A stretch of 64,000 nucleotides of DNA. Source: Marvania coccoides. Its lineage: Eukaryota > Chlorophyta > Trebouxiophyceae > Chlorellales > Chlorellaceae. The notes beneath the pieces were generated by a model. That model was given only the letters and a program-made list of their open reading frames with translations, was not told where the DNA came from and searched no databases. The position numbers were made by a program, and so were the translations under genes. Numbering within the stretch: the stretch's first letter is position 1; each line of letters begins with the position of its first letter. Below, in pieces: positions 10,464 through 21,534 of this stretch. The stretch spans positions 1,984,001 through 2,048,000 of the forward strand of contig OY978100.1 of the NCBI GenBank assembly GCA_963854735.1, written 5' to 3'.

Positions 10464-11836
10464 TCAGTCGGTGGTAGCCCCCTGGCAGCTTGACCCAGCC
10501 CCAGCGGTGCATCCAAAGCAGTGGCTGGCCACGGCAATCCCCTGCCCTGTCAGCTCATCCAAACTCTCCAGATCAAACACGGTCGCCAGCTTCACCCCCC
10601 CTTCCTTCCCACCCCCCAACTCCAGCTCCAACTGCTGGTTGAAGTCGCAGTCGTACAGCCTCCCGTCCCACCGCACAGACAGCGTGTCCCTGCACATCAA
10701 GTTTTCTCCCGCCGACGGGTTGAAAGAATTAACCAGCAGCGCCATGTACTCCTCCAGCTGCCCGCGCCGCACCAGCTCATCCGCCCACCTCTTGATCGGC
10801 ATGTTGTTCAGGCACAGCAGCGAGCTGAACTCGATGCCGTAGGCCTCCTTCAGCTCCTGGCGGTAGGTGCCCTCGAGTGCGGCTTGCGGCGGCGCCAAAA
10901 ACACGCCCCCCGGGTTGTAAATCAGGTCTAAGCTCAGCCCAGAGCCGGGCACACCGTACCCCACCGCGTTGAGCTTCTGCAGCCCCGCAATGCTGCGTTC
11001 AAACACCCCCCGTCCGCGTTGAGAATCCACGTTTTCAGCCGAGTAGCACGGCAGAGAGGCCAGAACGCGCACCTTGTGCTGCGCCAGGAACTGCGGGGTA
11101 TCCTCCTGCCCGGGCTCCAGCAGCACGGTGAGGTTGCAGCGGTCAATCACTTCGATTCCTTTGGCCGACGCCGCTCCGACTAGAAACCGGAACTCAGGGC
11201 ACAGCTCTGGCGCGCCGCCGGTGATGTCCAGCGTAGACACGCAGGCGCTCGTGTGTAGCAGCTCCACGCAGCGGGAGGCCACGTCGTGCGACATGAGCTC
11301 GGTTCTACGGGGCGACGATTCAACGTGGCAATGAGAGCACGCCTGGTTGCAGTACAGTCCGATATTGAGCTGGAAAATGGTGGTGGGGCGGCGGCGGAGC
11401 GGGGAAACGCCTTGGTCGGCGCAAACTTGCGAAAAAGGGGCGGTGCCGAGGCGGGAGAGGGAGCGGCGGCGCAGGGCATCCTCTTCCCGCGTGAGGGCCG
11501 CTTGGCCCAGCCTGGCCACGCGGGCGTGGTGCTCCAGCAGCTCTGTGTCAGAGTCCAGCTCATCCAGAGTCTGTTGGACTAGCGAGGTGGCGGGCTCAGC
11601 GGTGTCGAAGCTTGCGGACCTATTGAAAAGAAGAGGGGCGAGAGTGACGGAGGCGGAAGAAATAAAATTTGATCTTCTTAGCAGGAGAAAGACAGCAGAG
11701 GGCTGGTGGAAACGTAGTATGCGTGGGATATGTACCGAGGTGGCATGCATTGCGCACTGCGGATTGCAGAGGCTTGCCGAGGCGTAGAAATGCATGACGG
11801 CAAAGTTGAGGGCAGGGATGCGCACAGGGGCGGCAT
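10464..11836 (-). CDS. Radical SAM/Cys-rich protein, ArsS-like (arsenosugar biosynthesis family)
   Basis: Two exons (11836-11736, 11619-10464), GT-AG, phase 2, give 418 aa. Residues 1-34 (MPPLCASLPSTLPS...) look like an organellar transit peptide. The radical SAM [4Fe-4S] motif CNQACSHCHV is followed by the family's SSPRRTELMS and the LDITGGAPEL block. The C-terminal half holds YNPGG, the LLCLNNMPIKRW block, the DCDFNQQLEL segment and a final CFGCTAGAGSSCQG cysteine cluster, as in the ArsS/DUF3641 family. Family knowledge: ArsS makes dimethylarsinoylriboside-type arsenosugars downstream of ArsM. No ArsM or phosphatase partner lies nearby. It is convergent with the serpin and divergent from ftsH. 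Confidence 0.9.
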
Positions 11837-12171
11837 TTTGGCCTGTCCAAAGGTTGAATTTGTCAAAAAAAAATATTTAAATTTTAAATTTATTGTAATT
11901 TGAGGCGGAGGAAGGCCCGCTATTTAGGTATATATACAGAAAACAACAAACGAATTCTGCCGCAATTCATGTCCTACGAACATATTCTATATTGTATTTT
12001 CTTTCTAAACCCATTTATTGGATCTGACCTTGCGAATGCTGGCTTTCAATAAGTGCTTGTGTGTTAGATCAGTTTTATTTTATTTCTCTATTTTTCACTG
12101 AGTGAACGCAGCACATACGGCTCCTCTTTGCTTCAGAAATTCATTATCAAACCTTGTTCTCACGAGCCGAG
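11837..12171. other. Divergent spacer ArsS-like / ftsH
   Basis: AT-rich 335-bp spacer holding both 5' ends; no exon or repeat recognised. Confidence 0.45.
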
Positions 12172-14833
12172 ATGCTTCCCCTCTTCTCTTCTCGAACTGG
12201 CCCTCAGAGGCCGTTTATTTTCCTCGGAAGATTGCAAAAACTGTGTCTACCACTTCACCTCTCTGCCGTGCAGCCCCTCAGATGTCGAACACCAACCCCT
12301 GGGCGACACTGCCGCCGCCTCTGCAGCCACGCCAACGCCTCCACGCCCTCTGGGAGCACCGGCAGTTCAGCCGACAACAAGAAGGCCGACGACAAAAGAA
12401 CCGACGGCGAGGCGCCCTCTCCCACCCCCGCAACAACCTCTGGACCACCCTCCGATCCTGAGCACAGCAAGCCTCGTCAGCCCAGAGCCCCTCCAGGGCG
12501 GCGTCCAGCCCCAAGTAGCGGCGGCAGCTGGCTATCTGACCTTTTTTCTAAGCTGAAACAGACCAACATCGTGCGCTTCGTGCTGAATGTAGCTGGTCTC
12601 ACCCTCCTAATGCGGTTTTGGCCCATCGGCACCCCTACCTCCCCCCTTGACACTACCCCAGATGGCGTGGTGTTGAGGCTAGCTTATTCTGAGTTTGTGA
12701 AGAACGTGCGGCGGAACGACGTCGCCCGGGTGGTGGTGGACGGTAATACGCTGTCGTTCACGCTGCGTCCCACCTCTCAGCTGTTTAAATCGGTGCCCAA
12801 AGAGTTGGACCAGCGGAAAATCTCATTTCAGACTACCAGGCCACCAGACTACCCCACGCCTTACGAGACCATGCTCACCAACAATGTGCTCATCACGGCC
12901 GTGGAGAAGCGGCCTGGCAGCCTCCTCAGCAACGTTTTGGCGAGTTTTATTTAAGAGTAATATTAAAAAAAAAAACAAAAAAAACTGAACCCCCCGATGT
13001 ATTTAATTCTATTTCTTTGCTTAATAAATGCAGGGATTTGCGGTGGCATTTTTTGTACTTGCCTCTGTGCTCAACAAGGTGCCCTTCAGGCTTCCAGGCC
13101 GCGGCGGCGGTGCTAGGCGCCACGGCAGCGGCGGCGCCACCCCCGACGCCGCCCAAATCACATTCGACGACGTGGCGGGCGTGGACGAGGCCAAAGAGGA
13201 GCTGCAGGAGGTCGTGGAGTGCCTCAAAGACCCAGAGCGCTTTAGCAAGCTAGGGGCTCGGCCGCCTTGCGGTGTATTACTTGTCGGGCCTCCTGGTACC
13301 GGGAAGACGCTCCTTGCGCGTGCCGTCGCCGGCGAAGCGGGCGTCCCGTTCTTCAGCACCTCTGCATCCGAGTTCGTGGAGCTGTTTGTGGGGATGGGCG
13401 CTCTTCGGGTGCGGGACCTGTTTGCAGAGGCGCGCAAAGTGGCGCCGTCCATTGTATTCATCGACGAGATCGACGCGGTGGCAAAAGGGCGGGACAACCG
13501 GCTGCGCAGCATGGGGAACGACGAGCGGGAGCAGACATTGAATCAGCTGCTGACGGAGCTCGACGGGTTTGACACCCACCGCGACCAGCTGGTGATCTGC
13601 ATTGCGGCCACCAACCGGCCGGACGTGCTGGATTCGGCGCTGTTGCGGCCAGGGAGGTTCGACCGCAGGGTGCCTGTGGAACGCCCAGACCGTGAGTTGT
13701 CGGTTAATTTTCCTTTTACTTTCTTTTATCTAATAACTGTATTTTTTCGTGGTTCTTTCATCATGTACATGCAAATATAAACCCCTACTATTTTCTGATC
13801 ACTTTTTGCTTGAACTCGTTTATTGGAACCACATTCAGTTCACTCTTCGGTTTGTATCCATTGATGCATATATTGTTTTTTTCTCTACCCTCCGCTAATA
13901 TATGGATGTTAAATTAACGCAGGCATCGGTCGGGAGCAGATCCTGGCCGTCCACATCAACCGCAATCAGCTGCCGCTAGACCCAGACGTTGATATCCCTT
14001 CATTGGCTTCACAAACAGCAGGATTCACGGGGGCAGACCTCGCCAACCTCGTCAACGAAGCTGCGCTCCTGGCAGGCCGCGTTGGGCGCTCATTGGTGGC
14101 GCGCTGCGACTTTGACTCTGCCGTGCTGCGTTCCATCGCTGGCGTTGAGAAAAAACGCAGCATACTGCGAGGAGAGGAGAAGTGGGTGGTTGCGCGGCAC
14201 GAGGCGGGTCACGCCATTGTGGGTGCAGCGGTAGCAGCGCTGGTTCCCACCAGCAACCTGGTAGAGCGCATCAGCATCATTCCCCGTTCCGGCGGGGCTT
14301 TAGGCTTCGCTTACTCGCCACCTACCGAAGACCGGGCGCTTATGTTCGACACCGAGATCCGCGGGCAGCTGGCGATACTGATGGGCGGCCGCGCGGCCGA
14401 GGCAGCGACCTCTGCTGCGGTGTCTACCGGCGCAGCGGATGACATTCGCCGGGCCACAGATTTGGCGCACAAAGCGGTCGCGGAGTTCGGTCTCAGCGCG
14501 GCGGTGGGTCCGCTGAGCGTGTCGGCGCTGGCAGCAGGCAGCTCCGAGTACAGCATGCTCATGGACGGCGGTGGGGAGGTCGGAAAGAGCGTCGAGCGGG
14601 AGGTGCGCTCGATGTGCGAAGGCGCGCTGGCAGTGGCGCGGGACTGCGTGGAGCTGAACCGCAAGCTGCATGCGGCGCTGGCGGGAGACTTGGAGCGGGA
14701 CGAGAGGATTGAAGGGGTGGCGCTACGAGAGGCGCTGATGAATGTGCAAGTGCCGGATTCGCTGCGCGCGTTTGTGCTGGCGGGAGAGGTGCCGGTCAAG
14801 GTGCATACCCAGATTACGTTAGACAAAAGATGA
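12172..14833 (+). CDS. ftsH: FtsH AAA+ zinc metalloprotease, organellar
   Basis: Three exons (12172-12939, 13034-13691, 13923-14833) give 778 aa. FtsH is a membrane-bound hexameric ATP-driven protease that degrades damaged thylakoid or inner-membrane proteins. Residues 1-60 resemble a transit peptide; a Pro/Ser/Thr-rich linker, a first membrane helix ([17 protein letters not shown]), the intermembrane domain, and a second helix spanning the first exon joint ([12 protein letters not shown]) follow. Walker A GPPGTGKT (about 341), Walker B IVFIDEID (about 397), the second region of homology [20 protein letters not shown], zinc site HEAGH (about 568) and the third-ligand region [11 protein letters not shown] are intact. 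Pore residues read [11 protein letters not shown] rather than the usual FVGVGASRVRD. The [18 protein letters not shown] context is closest to plant FTSH7/9 as I remember it. Intron 1 (12940-13033) has a GC donor (TTG|GCGAGT), intron 2 a GT donor. Confidence 0.95.
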
Positions 14834-15295
14834 ACTTTCGATAGAAACCGAATGAATGAATAATATTGCTGCTTGTATACCGAACAGACGTCAATGTCTC
14901 CATATGAATGATTGGTCGGCCTTCTTTTGTACATTATGCTAGTATTCATTGTTTTGGATTTATGAAATTGAATGATATGTTAAGTAATAGGGTAAAGAGT
15001 AAAGGCTGTTGGAAATATTGGCGGGGCGGTGACAATGATGATGTGATGCATGGAGAGCAGGTCTTGGCAGTCGCAACCGAGGCGTATAAGATAAAGACAG
15101 CTTTCTTAAGATGAAAGCTTTTGTGGTGTGCGCATGCGGCAAATCTTAATTTAATTAATTGTCAAGACCTTTCGTGAGCGGCAGAATGAGGGTTTAGCCG
15201 GCTAAACCCTCTCGTGTCATTTTTGACGAGAATGGCCCATTTATGAATCTATTTTACTTCATCGCAATACCAATTATTTCTTGAATCTTCCAGCC
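14834..15295. other. Spacer with perfect palindrome
   Basis: No exon is supported. It contains the 24-bp palindrome at 15188-15211, described separately, about 85 bp upstream of the next start codon. Confidence 0.5.
15188..15211. promoter_or_regulatory. 24-bp perfect palindrome with telobox-like arms
   Basis: The left arm GAGGGTTTAGCC is followed directly by its exact reverse complement GGCTAAACCCTC. Each arm holds AAACCCT/AGGGTTT, the core of the plant telo-box promoter element. It lies 85 bp upstream of the ATG at 15296 in the same spacer. A dimeric transcription-factor site is a reasonable inference, but no function is shown. Confidence 0.4.
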
Positions 15296-15816
15296 ATGTG
15301 CCACCGTATGCCCTGCGTCAAGTGCTTCAAGCCCGTAAGTTTTGATTAGTTCATTTTTCAAATTTTTTTGGGCTTGGTTCATTTTATGATATTTTTGTGA
15401 AGAGAGCAGCGTTGAAAGTTCATAGCTCAACATCGACGGACTTGAAGTACCACTTCCAACGCTGCTCCTGTCTCTTCTTCTGTTGAAATTTGGTTGCTTC
15501 CCCGCCCTCTTCTTGTTGGTAAACAAAGGCCGGGGAAGCTGCTTATGGTGATTAATTAGCCATCCATTTTTGTATATTGGTTTGTTTTTTCTTACGCCTA
15601 AATCGAACGCTCCCTTGGTTATCATCTCTTGAATCATCTCGTTGTCCCGCTCACTTTTCTGCTTTCCACTATTCAATGCAGACTTGGGTGGGTTGCGGTC
15701 GCCACATCGAGGCGGCACTGTCTGGTGTGGCTGTTGACGAGCGCTGCCACTGCAAATCGTGGACGCAAACCATGCACGACGAAAAGAACGGCGGCGCCGC
15801 CTGCGTGATTTTGTGA
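15296..15816 (+). CDS. Tiny conserved Cys-rich protein (TWxGCGRHI family)
   Basis: Two exons (15296-15334, 15682-15816), GT-AG, phase 0, give 57 aa. The N-terminus MCHRMPCVKC and the core TWVGCGRHIEAAL, followed by CHCKSW, match a small uncharacterised protein found widely in plants, algae and other eukaryotes. Its paired CxxC and CxC cysteines suggest zinc or other metal binding. The coding exons are tiny while the intron is 347 bp, so this gene is easily missed. A long antisense open frame spans the intron but has no coding signature. Function is unknown. Confidence 0.85.
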
Positions 15817-16576
15817 TTTCCGAGCTTTTGGCCGGGTGGATATGTGGCATTCAATGCAAATGAATCTTTTCATCAAAGATTGAATTATTCTTCTGACTTT
15901 GTTTCCTTTTTTCTTTCTTCAATGTATTTCCCTTTCCCTTTTGCTATGCTTTTTAATGCAGTCCAAGCCTTCTTTTCAAATGAATTTTGATCTTCAACAT
16001 CTCAGCACAGGGTTAAGGGACGCTGAGGCAGGATGCGCTGCGTACAACACCGGCGTGAACGTCTTGCGCAGCCACGTTAAAAGCTTTTGGCTTCATGCAG
16101 GCACTATGAATATCTGTCATCTTTCCCCATCCCCCCCCCAGACCCTTTAAGAACTAATGCTGTCTGCCTCTGCCTCTCAAGCTCGATTACTTATGGCCTT
16201 CGTAGGCAACCCTGCTACAACTGAACATCCACCGCCAGCACCCAACATGAAGCATTTCTTGCCGCAGCGAGCGCATCGCATGCAGCTATAATACTGCATG
16301 GAATAAATGCTCATTATTATCACCCTTGCCTAAGAATAATAGTTGGCCGAGAATAAAAGATCCTCGCAATCCAACTATACAGAAAGAAGTCCTCCAAACC
16401 GATCTCATTGGAAGGGGCTCATACGACATCATATTTTCAACTGAATGGGAAATGCAAACTGGCCTGACGGACGAGAATAACTGCTTTTACCCTCGCTATT
16501 ATGTCTGGCAAGGGCTCCAAAGTTTTTAATACATTTAATTTTTATCAATTTTACAAACAATCAAACATATTTGTCC
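15817..16576. other. Intergenic, no gene seen
   Basis: 760 bp of mixed composition between two same-strand genes. No exon, repeat or RNA gene recognised; short open frames lack GC-rich coding bias. Confidence 0.4.
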
Positions 16577-16765
16577 ATGGCGCGCGTCGCCATGGCTGAA
16601 AAACACGGAGAGCACGTTGACATCAACAATCTTTTGGGGAAACAGTTTCACCTCGAGCCCTTTGTAGTCGTCCTCATTGCCGTCCACGTATTAGCAATTC
16701 TTGTCTGGATCGTGTTGTTGCTGCGCGGCAGCGGGACAAAGAAGAAGGCCTTCAAGCAGCACTAA
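16577..16765 (+). CDS. 62-aa single-pass membrane protein upstream of rsmH
   Basis: One uninterrupted frame encodes a hydrophilic N-terminus (AEKHGEHVDINNLLGKQF), one strong transmembrane helix (FVVVLIAVHVLAILVWIVLLL) and a short basic tail ending RGSGTKKKAFKQH. A KKxx-like di-lysine retrieval signal is not exact, but the basic tail suggests a cytosolic C-terminus. Two starts are possible: ATG at 16577 or the AUG in VAMAEK at 16592. I do not recognise the family; it looks like a small ER or organelle-membrane protein. Its stop codon lies 13 nt before the rsmH start on the same strand, so the two may share one transcript. Confidence 0.7.
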   Translation: MARVAMAEKHGEHVDINNLLGKQFHLEPFVVVLIAVHVLAILVWIVLLLRGSGTKKKAFKQH

Positions 16766-16778
16766 ACCCTGTTTTACT

Positions 16779-18029
16779 ATGGCGACGACGCTCAAGCTGC
16801 TGGCACGCTCCGCTGCGCGGCTGCCAGGCGCCAGGCGACTCCACTCAACGCGGCACTGCCTCCACGCCTCCCCTCTCCCCCGCCGGAAGCCTTTTCAGCC
16901 CCCTAGAGCGGCTGCAGCTGCTGCCGCTACCCCTGAACTTGCTGCTGCTGCCTCGCAGCCCCACATTTCGGTCCTCCTCGAAGAGATTATGGGGTTTTTT
17001 CAAGACAGGCCGGTGGGGGTGTATGTGGACGGCACCCTGGGCGCGGGTGGGCATGCCAGCGAGGTTTTACGCCGCCATCCAGAGCTGACGACGATTGTCG
17101 GGTTTGACCTCGATCCAACGGCCCATTCCATCGCCACAGAGCGCCTACAACACGGTGGAGCGCGCGTCATCCCCGTGTCCCTCGACTCCGATGACCAGGT
17201 GTGCTGGAATGGCGCAGAAACGGCAGGAAACGCGGGTTCACCGGCAACGACACAACCGATGGCATTCTTGGTGCGAGGCAACTTTGCTACCATGGGCCCG
17301 GTGCTGCCGCAGCTGCCGGGGTGTGGGGCTGGCACGGTGGACGCGATGCTGCTAGATTTGGGGATGTCTTCCATGCAGGTGGACGGTTCTGACCGCGGTT
17401 TCAGTTTCATTCGGGACGGCCCCTTAGACATGCGAATGGACCCCAACGCCAGCCTCAGCGCCGAAGAAGTCGTCAACACCTGGTCGGAGATGCAGCTGGG
17501 GGTCGTCATTCGCGACCTGGGGGAGGAGCGCTTCTGGAAGGGGGTGGCACGGCGGATAGTTGCAGCGAGGGAAGAAGCCCCGATTCTGACCACGCAAGCG
17601 CTGGTGAAGGCCATCGGTACGCCTGGGGGGAAGTACAGCGGCGGCAGAAGCGGTGGAAACGCGAAATTTAAGCACCCAGCCACCAGAACCTTCCAGGCAT
17701 TGCGAATTGCGGTCAACGGCGAGCTGCAGAGTATCGCGGAGGCGCTTCCGGCGGCGGTGGATGCGCTGGCGCCCGGCGGTCGGCTGGCGGTGATCACCTT
17801 CCATTCTCTGGAGGACCGCATCGTGAAATGGGCGTTTCGGCAGGAGGCAGGGATGGCGCCTTCGGACGAGCGCCTGCCGGCGTACTGCATCCCTTTTGAC
17901 CCCGCAGCGCCGCCGCAACCCGCCAGAGTGACCATCCTCACCCGAAGGCCCGTGGTGCCCAGCGAGGCAGAGCAGAAGGAGAACCCCCGCAGCCGTAGCG
18001 CCAAGCTCAGAGTTGTGGAACGCCTGTGA
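16779..18029 (+). CDS. rsmH: Organellar 16S-type rRNA (cytosine-N4)-methyltransferase RsmH/MraW
   Basis: Intronless, 416 aa. RsmH methylates N4 of the conserved cytidine (E. coli C1402) in the ribosomal P site. Residues 1-58 (MATTLKLLARSAARLPG..., Ala-rich) are a likely mitochondrial or plastid transit peptide. The family motifs follow in order: PHISVLLEEIM, VDGTLGAGGHASEVLRR (cofactor loop), IVGFDLDP, LLDLGMSSMQVD, GFSFIRDGPLDMRMDP, the helical insertion domain with WSEMQLGVVIRDLGEERFWK, TFQALRIAVNGEL, and VITFHSLEDRIVK. The end, NPRSRSAKLRVVERL, matches the bacterial SRSAKLR signature. About 50 residues longer than bacterial forms through the leader plus a short insert near residues 145-175. 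It is downstream of a 62-aa membrane-protein ORF with a 13-nt gap. Confidence 0.96.
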   Translation: MATTLKLLARSAARLPGARRLHSTRHCLHASPLPRRKPFQPPRAAAAAAATPELAAAASQPHISVLLEEIMGFFQDRPVGVYVDGTLGAGGHASEVLRRHPELTTIVGFDLDPTAHSIATERLQHGGARVIPVSLDSDDQVCWNGAETAGNAGSPATTQPMAFLVRGNFATMGPVLPQLPGCGAGTVDAMLLDLGMSSMQVDGSDRGFSFIRDGPLDMRMDPNASLSAEEVVNTWSEMQLGVVIRDLGEERFWKGVARRIVAAREEAPILTTQALVKAIGTPGGKYSGGRSGGNAKFKHPATRTFQALRIAVNGELQSIAEALPAAVDALAPGGRLAVITFHSLEDRIVKWAFRQEAGMAPSDERLPAYCIPFDPAAPPQPARVTILTRRPVVPSEAEQKENPRSRSAKLRVVERL

Positions 18030-18352
18030 GAGGGAGAAGCGGCACCCTTTCTTCTCGAATGTTTACTATAATAGTCAAATTCGACGTCCTTCCTTCCTTT
18101 TTCACCTACCTATCTGACGAAACTCCACAGAGTCACTCTGAGAGTGAAAGAAATTACCTGTCTGTTTGGTTTGCCCCTTCTTTATTACTTTTTTTCGTTC
18201 CTCTGCTGAAATATTTTTCTTCTCGAAAGCAAAGTGCTTGGCTGTTACACGGCATCGGCCACTTTATGTTTTACACTTTTAGCGCTCCTTCATTTTGACT
18301 ACCATTCACTCTGATTTGTATTGACACACAACACACAGTCAGCGAGCTTTCT
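18030..18352. other. Convergent 3' spacer
   Basis: T-rich spacer between the 3' ends of rsmH and the coiled-coil gene; no other feature seen. Confidence 0.4.
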
Positions 18353-20664
18353 TTATAATTTTCCTTCTCTCGTTTGTAAGCCGCCACCCCAAGACCTTGT
18401 TGCAGCCGTCGCCAGGCGCTGCTGCGCCAACGCCGCCTCCAGCGCAGCACAGTCGGCTTCAGCGCCTTCCAGAGACGCCTGCAACTCTTCTACCTCTCTC
18501 TCCAGCTGCGCACACAGCTTGGGCACTCGCTCCTCTCTGTTGGCCCGCCTAGCGCTCAAAGCATACAAAGCGCCATGAACCCCCACCGCAGCAGCCCGCC
18601 GCGCCAGCTCCACATTTTGCGCGTTCAGCTCGCGCACCGCCACCCGTTCACTCTGCGCCAGAGCCTCAAGTTCCTCTCGCAGCACAGTCTCCTCTCGGCT
18701 GCTCTCATTGCCACCCTCCAGCAAATGGTCGTTCACTCTAAACACCTTGCGAGCCTGAGCCAATAATCTTCCCTGCGCCCGCTGCACTTTCAGCGCCTCC
18801 CGGTCCACACGTAACCGCGCAGCGTCCCTCTCATCTCTAGCTCGCTCCGTCTCCTTTTGAGCTCCATCTATAGCCGCCTCTGCTCGCCTGGCGTCCCCCT
18901 CCAGCGCCTGCAGCCGCGCTTCCGCTGCTTTTATGTCACCTTCCGCCTGCAAACCGTCCTTTTCGGACTTGCGCACTGTGCGCTGCAGCGCACGGCAGGC
19001 CGCAGCTGCCACTGCCGTCTCGCCGAGGAGATCCTTCTTGCGGGCCCGCAGCGCCTCTCCCTGCCCGCTGTCGCAACCCAGGCAGGCTGTGGCGGCGGCG
19101 CGACGCGCCATGATGGCCTCAAAGTCAGCTCTATACAACTTTTCCTGCGACAAACAATAATCCGAATATGAAAAATAATCCGAAAATTACGAAATAAATC
19201 AAAATAAATCAAATTCAAGTACTGGAATTTCCACTTGGTGAAGATTTAATTACCTTGTGGCTCTCCAGCTGCGTCTGCAAAGCGCTGCGTTGAGCCTCCA
19301 GCGAGGCACAGTGCGCCACGGCCTGGGCGACATCCATGGCCAGTAGGCTGGAGCTCTCTTTGGCAGTAGCCAGCGCAGCTTGAGTTTTTGCTTCAGACCC
19401 GCTAACCACCGAAATTCGGCTTTCCAAGGAGGCGTGTCTGCGCTTCTCGCCAGCCAGCAAAGTTTGCAGAGCCGCCCGCTGCTCAGCTGCACTCGAAGAA
19501 GCAGCTTCAGCGTCCAGAACCCTGCTTTCCAGCTCCAGCTCCTCTTTGCACGCCCCTGAGAGCTCCGAAGCCTCGCTTTCAGCCTGCGATCGCGCCCTTT
19601 GCTGGGCAGCCGCTGCATTCTTTATTTCCCGCCTCGAATGCCGCAGCAAAGCCTCAGAATATGCCAGCCGCCGCTCCGCCTGCTCAGCAGCTGCCTCCGC
19701 AGTAGATGCCCCCGCTTCAGCCGCTTTTGAAGTTGTCGCGCTCTCTTTCAGCGCCTGCTCCAGCGCCCTTGAGGCCGCTGCTTCCTGTTCAAGTTCCGCT
19801 GCAGCTTGCGTTTCCTTAGCTCGAGCCTCAGCCAGGTCGGCAGAGGCCCTCTGCAGCTCGTCTTGCATACTTGACAGCTCGACTGCCTTGCAATTGGCCA
19901 TGGCTTCGGCTCCTTCCAGCCGCTGCCGTACCGCTTGCACGTCTCGCCGGGCGTCGATAAGCCTCTGCAGGCGCGCCTCCAGCTGCTGCGCAGCGGCGCC
20001 AGCGCCCGTAGCCTGCGTGGCTGCCGCTTCTCGCGCAGCTGCGGCCTCCACCGAGGCGTTCTTGAGCTACAGAATCCCATCGGTAATTTTTCGAAATAAA
20101 AATGAAATATGCAATTTTAATAGTATAAAATCAAGACTTGCCTTGCATTGCAAGTCAGCTATTATCCCCGCCTGTGCGCCGTCTTCAGCTGCAGCGGCTT
20201 GGCCTTTTCCAATTCTATCGAGCTCAGTAGCTGCCCATACCGCGAGCTCCTCCCTGGTGCATTTTCCCGCTTCTGCCAGCTCATTCAGCCGGTCTTCTAT
20301 CTTCAGGCAGTCGGTTTCCAACCGCAGGGCATGCAGCGCGTGCTGGTCCTGCTGCATTCGCAGCCCAGCAATTTCGGCTTGCATGCGGGCTGTCTCGCGC
20401 TGCGAGACCTCCAGCATGTGCTCCCCATGCCGCACCTCTCTCACCTTGTCTTCCAGCTGAAGAAATGAGTCAAATTTTTTATTTTTACTCCACTGATAGC
20501 CAGAATGTCGTCGGAAATGTTAACAGTTTAATTAAAAAACTCACTGCCTTCTCAACCCGAGGAATGCTGGCCTCCAGGTGGTAGACCTTGCTGTGTAGGT
20601 CCTTGTAGACCTGCTTTTCTTCAACGACTGATTCATTGAGGCTCCTGAACTCGACGGACAGCTC
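18353..20664 (-). CDS. CCDC39-like axonemal coiled-coil protein, 5' end unresolved
   Basis: Four exons (20664-20545, 20456-20142, 20066-19254, 19144-18353) in phase 0 encode about 679 residues of almost continuous coiled coil, very rich in Ala, Glu, Arg and Gln. The segment SQRETARMQAEI followed by RLNELAEAGKCTREELAVWA resembles the AQRELGRVKDEI...LEAWL region of CCDC39, which with CCDC40 forms the 96-nm ruler that spaces dyneins on motile axonemes. That would imply a flagellated organism. The intron at 20067-20141 has a GC donor (AAG|GCAAGT). The first exon starts with an acceptor site (CACCACCACAG), so at least one upstream coding exon is expected, yet I found none in 20665-21534. CCDC39 is about 940 aa in animals, so the model is short. 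Another long coiled-coil family remains possible. Confidence 0.6.
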
Positions 20665-21534
20665 CTGTGGTGGTGGTGGGGGGCATGAATGAGAAATTTT
20701 CCGTGAAGACAAAGATTGGTTTTTTAGTTGGGTTGGGAACAAATTGGGCCCATTACGTATCGCTTGCCTCAATTTCCTTGGATAAATTGTTGACGATTCC
20801 CGACGAAAACACCTTGGGCACCGACAGGAACATTTTTAGTTGTAGGGCAAGGTTGGGATTGTATTTGAACGCAAATGTTGATCTTAGACGTGTATTGTAT
20901 ACTTCTAATAGTTTTGACGCCGATTGGTATTGCGCTTATAGCCCAATCTGATGCGTTCCGAGGTGGTCAACGCCCAAGTCAACCAAGCGGTGCCTTTTAG
21001 GCCTGGGCCATATAGTTGTTTTTAATCACGATACTGGCGGGGGAAATAATTTAATATTTAAAATTTAAATGCGTGGTCTTTGATTTAGAAGAATAACGGC
21101 CATTGGAGAAAAAGGCGGCACTGTTCGGTTGTCTAAGTGCGGCATAATTATTTTCTGCTTTGATTCTTGGGCCTCATCCGCATCCGCTTATTTCCAAAGG
21201 ATTTTAAAGTTGATGAATTTCACCCCTCTGACTTTGGTTCAGCTTTCGGCACTGTTTTCTCACTTTTTTTTTATTGATTTTGAAATGCCTCATTACAACC
21301 TATTAATTGACCGTAAAACTGGGTTAATACTACTTTTCAAAAATGTAATTAACTATGACAACATAATAAAAAACAAACAAAAATAACAAAAATAGCCCAG
21401 CTTCTCTCTAGCTGCCATCAAGAATGGTGCGACTTCTACTTTAAACACGCAGTGCCTATTGTTAAACCATTTAATCGATTTATTTAGAAGCAGAAGGGAT
21501 TTTAAAATAAAAACGTCGATTTATTTTGCTGAAG
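20665..21534. other. AT-rich spacer lacking the expected upstream exon
   Basis: 870 bp with low GC. I looked on the minus strand for an N-terminal exon for the coiled-coil gene and found no candidate with a matching phase and coding bias. Confidence 0.4.

Noticed and set aside
15254..15850. 198-aa minus-strand open frame over the tiny Cys gene
   Set aside because: It is antisense to a conserved protein and its intron; basic low-complexity translation and no domain.
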